Below, piece after piece: positions 6,869 to 12,092 of a DNA stretch of 12,092 nt; position 1 is the stretch's first letter; each line of letters begins with the position of its first letter. This DNA comes from DASYAN01 sp036501345 (GTDB taxonomy: Bacteria > Chloroflexota > Ktedonobacteria > Ktedonobacterales > Ktedonobacteraceae). The DNA is taken from contig DASYAN010000213.1 of NCBI GenBank assembly GCA_036501345.1, positions 1 to 12,092 on the forward strand, read 5' to 3'. The notes beneath the pieces are model-generated. The model made no database searches. It was not told where the DNA came from and saw only the letters and a program-made list of their open reading frames with translations. Position numbers and translations under genes: made by a program.

Positions 6869-9067
6869 ATGACACTCGCAGGACAACAGCTGGGGCATTA
6901 TCGTCTTATTCGTTTGATCGGACAAGGCGGCATGGGCGAGGTCTATCTGGCAGAAGATACCCGTATCTCACGGCAAGTTGCTGTCAAAATCGTACGGACC
7001 GAGCCAAAACCCCATCCCAGCACGGAAGCATTGCGGGAAGCTGAACGACTCTTTCAACGTGAAATGAAGGCAATCTCTTTGCTTGACCATCCCCGCATCC
7101 TCGACTTCCATGATTTCGGTGAAGAGCTGGTCATAACTGGCTCCGTTATTTATATGGTGATGCCTTATCGTCCAGAGGGATCTCTTATTGATTGGCTTGC
7201 TCGACGAGGCTCCAACCAGCTTCCTCCGCAGGATGCTAGACACATAATTGCGCAGGCCGCCTCGGCTTTGCAGCATGCCCATGACCATAATGTCATTCAC
7301 CAGGACGTGAAGCCCTCCAACTTTCTGGTACGCGTCAATACCGACCGTCACACGCGTCCAGACCTGTTTCTGGTTGACTTTGGCATTGCTAGAGTCATGT
7401 CGGCAACCTCGTCGGCGAGCAACAGTATACGTGGTACCAGCGCCTATATGGCACCGGAGCAGTGGAGCGGCGATGCAGTACCCGCTAGCGATCAGTATGC
7501 TCTGGCCGTCATGAGCTACCAACTACTAGTGGGTCAGCTCCCCTTCCAGGGACGATCCGAACGGATAATGTTTCAGCACCTGACAGTATCGCCAAAACCG
7601 CCGAGCGAACTCAACGCGAGCCTCTCGCCCGCCATTGATGCCGTCATCCTGCGTGGACTTGCCAAGAAAAGCGACGAGCGTTTTCCCAGCATCAAGAGCT
7701 TTGCCATGGCTCTGCAGCAGGCACTCGATTATACCGATCAGCGTACTATGCTTGCAATTAGCAAAGCTGAGGTGTTGCAAGGTGGATATCGAGCAATCAC
7801 CCTATCTGACGGACGCCAGGTAACAGTGACAATTCCTTTTGGTGCTCAACATAGACAGATATTGCATCTGCCAGACCTGGGTGCTCTTTACTACAATGGT
7901 GGCCCACGTGGTCCCTTGCTGATAACCCTCAGCGTAGATCAAGATAAAGCCATGCCCTTCCCTATCAATGCTGGCAAGAACGATTTACCAACTATAGCAG
8001 CTAGCGACAGTTTAATCAGGCAACCACCTTCAACCTCCTATACTGATGAAGCTTTGCCTTACATTGATAAGCACGAATCCATCTCGCCAATAGTCTTAGC
8101 TCGAGAAGCTACTCTGCCTGCATCAGCATTACCTATTACACCACCGCCGGAGAGTGCCATTCCAGCTTCTCGGTTGTTACCAAACACAGATGCGATCCCA
8201 ACACCGCTAGACTATACAACTGGTAGCAGAAACAAGCCACTAAAGCAGCGTACCTTTCTTTTCATCGCCATGGGCCTGCTAGTGCTAATTGTGAGCAGTG
8301 CAGTAGTGGTTGCATCGGTCAGTAACACCATCACGACTAATAACGCTAACGCAACAGCGACGGCCCAAAGCATCAACGATGATAATGCAACGGCTCAGAG
8401 TATTGATGACGACAATGCAACAGCCGCTGCACAAGCCCAGGCAACTAGCGATGCGGCCACTGCACAGGCAAACAGCACAGCCACAGTCATTGCTGACAAC
8501 CCAGACCCCTATCAGCCAGCGGGTCCGCTGGCCTTTGTGGACCCGCTCAGCCAGCCTAACATATGGGAGAATAATTCAAATACAAATTGGGGAGGCCAGT
8601 GCCAATTTGTTAATGGCACGTATCAGATCAGTCAAGCACCGTCAAACAAGATCTTTCTATGCAACGAGGGCAATCAATACAGTAACTTTGCATTTGAGGT
8701 GCAGATGACGATCAACCAAGGAGATTGTGGTGGCATGATAATACGCAATGATGGTAGTAATGCAATGGATTATAGCTTCCAAGTCTGCCAAGATGGCAGC
8801 TATGGCTTTTATAAATATACATCGAACAGTACTAGCAGTACATTAACAAGTGGCAACTCATCCGCAATCAACCAGGGAACAGGCCAGTCGAATACGATCG
8901 CTATTGTTGCTAATGGCAGCAACTTTGACCTGGGTGTCAACAGCCAGAAAATTGATAGTGCCAGTGATGGTGCCTATAGCACAGGCTACATCGGTCTCAT
9001 TGCTGAGGCGAACAACGACGCAACCACAGTCACCTATCAGGATGCACGAGCATGGACGATTGGATGA
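6869..9067 (+). CDS. Transmembrane Ser/Thr protein kinase 3 (non-RD)
   Basis: The 732-residue paralogue begins at the ATG at 6869 (AAGGGTGG upstream), matching the N-terminus of its sisters; an in-frame ATG at 6800 lies on the promoter itself and is rejected. The glycine loop is intact (GQGGMG, 18-23), with Lys40, HQD (144-146) in place of HRD, DFG and APE present. It is therefore a probably active non-RD kinase. The DnaJ-C-like domain (293 to about 358) has LSDGRQVTVTIP and GGPRGPLLITL. A Pro/Ser-rich variable region leads to one membrane helix (about 462-486), then a linker rich in Asn, Asp, Ala and Thr. The exterior domain (554-732) has the four conserved Cys in the same order (QCQF, FLCN, DCGG, VCQD). 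The transcript probably ends at the parS-centred hairpin 9075-9110, shared with the converging aminotransferase gene. Confidence 0.92.
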   Translation: MTLAGQQLGHYRLIRLIGQGGMGEVYLAEDTRISRQVAVKIVRTEPKPHPSTEALREAERLFQREMKAISLLDHPRILDFHDFGEELVITGSVIYMVMPYRPEGSLIDWLARRGSNQLPPQDARHIIAQAASALQHAHDHNVIHQDVKPSNFLVRVNTDRHTRPDLFLVDFGIARVMSATSSASNSIRGTSAYMAPEQWSGDAVPASDQYALAVMSYQLLVGQLPFQGRSERIMFQHLTVSPKPPSELNASLSPAIDAVILRGLAKKSDERFPSIKSFAMALQQALDYTDQRTMLAISKAEVLQGGYRAITLSDGRQVTVTIPFGAQHRQILHLPDLGALYYNGGPRGPLLITLSVDQDKAMPFPINAGKNDLPTIAASDSLIRQPPSTSYTDEALPYIDKHESISPIVLAREATLPASALPITPPPESAIPASRLLPNTDAIPTPLDYTTGSRNKPLKQRTFLFIAMGLLVLIVSSAVVVASVSNTITTNNANATATAQSINDDNATAQSIDDDNATAAAQAQATSDAATAQANSTATVIADNPDPYQPAGPLAFVDPLSQPNIWENNSNTNWGGQCQFVNGTYQISQAPSNKIFLCNEGNQYSNFAFEVQMTINQGDCGGMIIRNDGSNAMDYSFQVCQDGSYGFYKYTSNSTSSTLTSGNSSAINQGTGQSNTIAIVANGSNFDLGVNSQKIDSASDGAYSTGYIGLIAEANNDATTVTYQDARAWTIG

Positions 9068-9074
9068 GTGTATA

Positions 9075-9110
9075 CCCATAGCAGTGTTTCACGTGAAACG
9101 TTGCTATGGG
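9075..9110. terminator. parS-centred hairpin between convergent genes
   Basis: CCCATAGCA (9075-9083) pairs perfectly with TGCTATGGG (9102-9110). The bases between them are a parS palindrome that continues the stem with two G-T type pairs, giving about 18 bp in total. It starts 8 bases after the kinase 3 stop and contains the aminotransferase stop codon (9104-9106). It is well placed as a bidirectional transcript end, but no T-run is present. Confidence 0.6.
9085..9100. other. parS-like site 4
   Basis: TGTTTCACGTGAAACG has an exact 14-base core. The 20 bases from 9085 are identical to those at site 1. It lies between the convergent kinase 3 and aminotransferase genes, inside the hairpin 9075-9110. 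Confidence 0.85.
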
Positions 9111-10546
9111 ATAGGAATCACACCAACCGAAAAGCGAATATAGTCGTCACTGTAGCCAAACCCTGAACCAGGGACACCTGCGATACCGATTTGCTCAAAC
9201 ACAGAGAGGGCATCTTCGCCTGCCTGCAGCTTGCTCCAATTATAGACAGTGGCATCATCGTCAATGTAAATCTCAGCAAAGAGATGAGTTGTCTCGTTGA
9301 GCTGGCGCAATTGTTCAATCAGTCGTGTACGGCGGAAACGATAAAAGGCACGCATCTTTTCAGCCAGCCATGGACGTTCTTGCAACAAGCGATAGTAAGC
9401 CATAAAACGTAGTTGCCACTCACCGGGGAGAGAAGCCATGCTATTGGCCCAGCATACAGCAATCTCGGAGGCAATATGAGGATCGCCACAGGTAACCCAG
9501 CCAAAACGTTCGCCCGTCAGAGAGTGAGTTTTGGAGAAACTGCAGACAAAAATTGTCTGTTGCACAATGTCCGGCGGTGTAAAGGTCGCCATGCGGGCAC
9601 GGTCCTCTTCCGGCTTGCCAGTACCTATGTAAGCAAGGTCCGCCAGGGTGTGGATGGTACGCCCACTGGAACGATATTTCTCCAGGACGGCATGGATGGC
9701 ATTCAATTCATCGGGAGTGTAGGCAAACGTGGTTGGATTGTTTGTAACCATGAGATAGATGATGCGGATATCAGGATTCGCTTGCAGAATCTGATCGAGT
9801 TGTTCTCCAGTCAATTTAAAACGGTGCTCGGGCAATGTCGGGTAACTGTGTATACGATAGCCGTAGGATCTGGCCTGCCATTCCGGCACAAGAAAGCCTG
9901 GTTCGGGGAAGAGTACAGCTACGTCAGCGATACCCTGTGCACGATAGATATGCATCAGGCCGCGTAGAACCTTATCAATACTATCCATGGCTCCCAGGCC
10001 CAGGTATACCTGTTCAACCTGCACACTAATGCCCCATTGTTGCATCTCACAGGCCAGCCATGAACGCAGGAGTGGATTACCAGTACCATAAATGTCATAC
10101 ATGCGAGGATCGTAGCGGTTCGCTAGTAACAGACGCTCGCATTCCATCATCTGCGCACGCAGCCAGAGGTAGGTCTCCCCGGTTGCAATATAATTGCATA
10201 GTTGCTCATTGGGAAGGGCAACTCCCATTTCATCCGCAAGGCGGCGGTAATCACCTGGGCCGCCCATCTCTCCCTCGTACTCGGTGACCAGTCGCAAGTT
10301 CACATCACCAATAGTACGATTCATAATCTCCGAACGAATAACCTCTTCCTCTATATTGCGCTTGCGGCACTCCTGTTCTAGTTCGGACACAATGCGAGCC
10401 ATGACACGAATAGGACCAGCACCCTCTTGAAGATGAGGGCGATAGCGTTGTAGGATAGCACTACGAAGTTGGCGGAGCATTGCACGCTGAGTATCTAACA
10501 AGGTTGTGGGTGCGGGGGAAGAATCCCCAAAAGTGTTGTGGTACAT
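9104..10546 (-). CDS. PLP-dependent aminotransferase (class I/II, fold type I)
   Basis: The protein has 480 residues, longer than the usual 390-430 of class I/II enzymes, with the excess mainly N-terminal. The fold-type-I residues are visible: Asn270 in TNNPTT, Asp303 and Tyr306 in LADLAYIG, and the Schiff-base lysine Lys339 in SFSKTHSLTGERFGW. YLGLGAMDSIDKVLRGL lies in the cofactor phosphate-binding region. It should move an amino group between an amino acid and a 2-oxo acid in the cytosol; the substrate cannot be read from the sequence. The ATG at 10546 has only a loosely spaced AGGGAG 11 bases upstream, so a start at Met23 remains possible. The gene converges on kinase 3 and diverges from the SDR gene, sharing its 181-base upstream gap. 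Confidence 0.9.
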   Translation of the reverse strand: MYHNTFGDSSPAPTTLLDTQRAMLRQLRSAILQRYRPHLQEGAGPIRVMARIVSELEQECRKRNIEEEVIRSEIMNRTIGDVNLRLVTEYEGEMGGPGDYRRLADEMGVALPNEQLCNYIATGETYLWLRAQMMECERLLLANRYDPRMYDIYGTGNPLLRSWLACEMQQWGISVQVEQVYLGLGAMDSIDKVLRGLMHIYRAQGIADVAVLFPEPGFLVPEWQARSYGYRIHSYPTLPEHRFKLTGEQLDQILQANPDIRIIYLMVTNNPTTFAYTPDELNAIHAVLEKYRSSGRTIHTLADLAYIGTGKPEEDRARMATFTPPDIVQQTIFVCSFSKTHSLTGERFGWVTCGDPHIASEIAVCWANSMASLPGEWQLRFMAYYRLLQERPWLAEKMRAFYRFRRTRLIEQLRQLNETTHLFAEIYIDDDATVYNWSKLQAGEDALSVFEQIGIAGVPGSGFGYSDDYIRFSVGVIPIP

Positions 10547-10640
10547 TCTTCATTGAACTCCCTAGTACATAGTAGAGAAAAAAGCGGCACTGCCTTCTCT
10601 GTCAAGCCTGATAGTAACAGTGTAACATACAACTGAAGAG

Positions 10641-10663
10641 CTCACAAGAAAACAGATTGTGAG
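10641..10663. promoter_or_regulatory. Inverted repeat upstream of the SDR gene
   Basis: CTCACAA (10641-10647) and TTGTGAG (10657-10663) are perfect 7-bp arms around 9 bases, the size of a dimeric repressor site. It lies 12 bases after a possible -10 (TAACAT, 10623-10628) in the gap shared by the divergent aminotransferase and SDR genes. It may be an operator; no regulator gene is in view. Confidence 0.4.
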
Positions 10664-10689
10664 GGTTAGCCAAGCTCATGTATGTATGA

Positions 10690-10705
10690 TGTTTCACGTG
10701 AAACA
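10690..10705. other. parS-like site 5 (perfect consensus)
   Basis: TGTTTCACGTGAAACA is the exact 16-base parS consensus. With its flanks it is an 18-bp perfect palindrome (10689-10706). It lies in the leader of the SDR gene, 6 bases before its AAGGAG ribosome site. Confidence 0.9.
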
Positions 10706-10727
10706 TTCAGGAAGGAGAGCCATTCCC

Positions 10728-11474
10728 ATGTTCCAGGGGAAAACAGTCGTCGTCACCGGAGCAGGTCGTGGTATTGGACGTACACTCGCATTGGGCTTTG
10801 CCGCTCAAGGTGCAACGGTCCTGGTCCACTACGCGCACTCGAGCCAAGGTGCCGAAGAAGTTATTGCGCAAATCAAGGCTCAAGGAGGAAATGCCTTTCT
10901 CGTACAGGCAGATCTCCGCAAGCCTGAAGAGGTTGCACGTCTGGTCGCAGAAGCTCATGCGGTGCTAGGTCTGATCGATGTCTGGATTAACAATGCCGGG
11001 GCTAGTGCGAATAGTGCAGAAACAAAAGGGATGAGTGAAATAGAGGTCTTTGAACGAATGGTGGGAGTCGATATCATGGGTACCTGGCGCTGTTGTCGCG
11101 AAGTGGAACCATATATGCGAGCAGGCGGTTGTATTCTGACAACTGGCTGGGATCGTGCCGTGGATGGAGCACCAGGCCTACCTAATCAGATGTATGCCAT
11201 TAGTAAAGGAGCAATCATGTCCCTTACACGCTGTCTGGCCTGCGAGTTTGCTCCGTGTATACGGGTGAACTGTATTGCTCCTGGTCGCATCGAGAACGAA
11301 TGGTCACAGGGCTTGTCAGAAACGACACATCAGAAAGTCATACAAGAAATCCCTATGCAACGCTGGGGAACTGCTGAAGACATTCTGAATACGGCGCTCT
11401 TTCTGGCTTCGCCGACAGCATCTTTCATTACTGGTCAAACTATCCTGGTCAACGGTGGAGAGATTATGCGCTGA
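10728..11474 (+). CDS. Short-chain dehydrogenase/reductase (SDR) without the usual catalytic Ser
   Basis: The protein has 248 residues, the normal size for a classical SDR. The ATG at 10728 is chosen for AAGGAG (10712-10717) 10 bases upstream; an upstream in-frame start at 10659 would translate the parS palindrome and is unlikely. The Rossmann motif TGAGRGIG (10-17), NNAG (88-91) and YAISK (Tyr156, Lys160) are present, and the C-terminus ends in the family's ITGQ..LVNGGE pattern. The Ser normally 13 residues before the Tyr is absent: positions 142-143 are Asp-Arg in TTGWDRAVDG. Thr138/139 might substitute, or this may be an SDR subgroup with a GWD motif. It is an NAD(P)-dependent cytosolic oxidoreductase of unknown substrate. 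It could share a promoter region with the divergent aminotransferase. Confidence 0.92.
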   Translation: MFQGKTVVVTGAGRGIGRTLALGFAAQGATVLVHYAHSSQGAEEVIAQIKAQGGNAFLVQADLRKPEEVARLVAEAHAVLGLIDVWINNAGASANSAETKGMSEIEVFERMVGVDIMGTWRCCREVEPYMRAGGCILTTGWDRAVDGAPGLPNQMYAISKGAIMSLTRCLACEFAPCIRVNCIAPGRIENEWSQGLSETTHQKVIQEIPMQRWGTAEDILNTALFLASPTASFITGQTILVNGGEIMR

Positions 11475-11509
11475 TCTAGGTTAGATCTAAACAGAGGAAT
11501 CAGTTTCAT

Positions 11510-11827
11510 TTGTCGGCGAACTGTTTCCTCATCATAGGTCATCGTGTCGCGCAACGAACAGAAAAAGTGCTCACAGCGGGAATAGCAGGCTTTTGGATGA
11601 GTACAGTTGACAGTATCATCACTGCCATTGTTATCCTGGCCCATATCACATTCTTTACAAGATCTCAGATGCCTAAAGTAGAATCTTCAGCTCTGAGCAT
11701 AATGATCTTGCTAACAGTGGCACTCTTTACCATTCTCACAACTATACTTCTGTTCCTCGTTTTGGTCGCCATCAAGATGAAGGCTGAAATTGGCACACTT
11801 GAAGGACTGGTTAATGAGACCCAATGA
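11510..11827 (+). CDS. Small putative two-helix membrane protein
   Basis: I do not recognise a family. The longest reading starts at a TTG (11510) with GAGGAA 10 bases upstream and gives 105 residues. An ATG at 11597 would give 76 residues but has a weaker ribosome site. Both readings contain two hydrophobic segments, SIITAIVILAHITFF and a longer one around IMILLTVALFTILTTILLF, followed by a short charged end (KMKAEIGTLEGLVNETQ). This suggests a small inner-membrane protein with two helices and a short cytosolic tail. It follows the SDR gene by 35 bases on the same strand and could be co-transcribed with it. The strong hydrophobic pattern in one frame supports coding, but no homologue is known to me. 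Confidence 0.5.
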   Translation: MSANCFLIIGHRVAQRTEKVLTAGIAGFWMSTVDSIITAIVILAHITFFTRSQMPKVESSALSIMILLTVALFTILTTILLFLVLVAIKMKAEIGTLEGLVNETQ

Positions 11828-11914
11828 GGGACCCATTGCTTACCAAGGTACACTCCAATGGTAGAGAAGGAACTCGTGGCTTCCTCATATTAAGAATGCG
11901 CAATTGAAGAAGGA

Positions 11915-12092
11915 TCAAGTAGGAATAGTTGCGAACATTGCTTCCTTGACCGCTTTGGTCAGGATTGCAATGTCCCCTGCCAGTACACGATCTTGATTGA
12001 GCATGGGAACATGGGCACGCACGAGTTCATAGGCCTTCTGTACACCGATACCGGGTCGAAGTGGCTTGCGAAATTCCAGCATCTGGGCAGCA
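11915..12092 (-). CDS. hutH: Histidine ammonia-lyase-like protein, C-terminal end (partial)
   Basis: Only the last 58 residues and the stop are inside the window; the gene continues beyond the right edge. The segment AAQMLEFRKPLRPGIG, then YELVRAHVPMLNQDR and DIAILTKAV, follows the C-terminal pattern of the aromatic amino-acid ammonia-lyase family, in particular bacterial HutH (AQALEFR.P..PG.G, VREHVP.L..DR.L..DI). HutH deaminates histidine to urocanate, the first step of histidine degradation. The catalytic MIO motif (Ala-Ser-Gly) lies outside the window, so a phenylalanine or tyrosine ammonia-lyase relative cannot be excluded. It converges on the small membrane-protein gene with an 87-base gap and no clear terminator between them. 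Confidence 0.8.
   Translation of the reverse strand, partial: AAQMLEFRKPLRPGIGVQKAYELVRAHVPMLNQDRVLAGDIAILTKAVKEAMFATIPT

Noticed and set aside
10600..10605. TTGACA on the minus strand upstream of the aminotransferase
   Set aside because: No -10 at a workable distance; the nearest AT-rich hexamers are 25 or more bases away.
10659..10727. In-frame extension of the SDR protein
   Set aside because: It would translate the parS palindrome (FHVKH). AAGGAG before 10728 and the usual SDR N-terminus favour the shorter form.
2026..10727. Replication origin itself
   Set aside because: Despite the parS cluster I found no DnaA-box cluster (TTATCCACA-like), no AT-rich unwinding region and no dnaA.

Overview
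The window looks like chromosome of a large-genome Chloroflexota bacterium of the Ktedonobacter type. This is inferred from a family of one-pass membrane Ser/Thr kinases with Ala/Thr/Asn-rich linkers and lectin-like exterior domains, roughly balanced base composition and GTAGGGGC-type dispersed repeats. No marker gene proves the taxonomy.

Layout, left to right. A reductase of the DHFR/RibD-C superfamily (75-689, minus) is followed by about 640 bases with no convincing gene. Next comes an unrecognised protein with a Lys/Ser-rich tail (1333-2025, plus). The core is a tandem array of three paralogous transmembrane kinases (2395-4389, 4585-6738, 6869-9067, all plus). Each has a kinase domain, a DnaJ-C-like beta domain, one membrane helix, a low-complexity linker and a four-Cys exterior beta domain. 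A PLP-dependent aminotransferase converges on the array (9104-10546, minus). An SDR oxidoreductase diverges from the aminotransferase (10728-11474, plus). The window ends with a small putative two-helix membrane protein (11510-11827, plus) and the C-terminal end of a histidine ammonia-lyase-like protein (11915 to the window edge, minus).

The most striking non-coding signal is a set of five copies of the ParB-binding (parS) palindrome, core GTTTCACGTGAAAC, four exact and one with a single mismatch. There is exactly one copy in every gap between genes from 2026 to 10727. Two of them sit in the centre of long inverted repeats. Three are spaced about 2.3 kb apart, in step with the kinase genes, so a unit of parS, promoter and kinase was probably duplicated as a block. 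Each kinase has its own extended -10 (TGTTATACT). In kinases 2 and 3 the -10 is one arm of a perfect palindrome, a possible shared operator.

Working picture (inference): the kinases sense something outside the cell through the C-terminal domain and signal inside through the kinase and the DnaJ-C-like module. The aminotransferase, SDR and HutH-like enzyme are ordinary metabolic neighbours with no visible link to the kinases. The parS cluster suggests an origin-proximal centromere region, although no dnaA, parA, parB or DnaA-box cluster is visible here.
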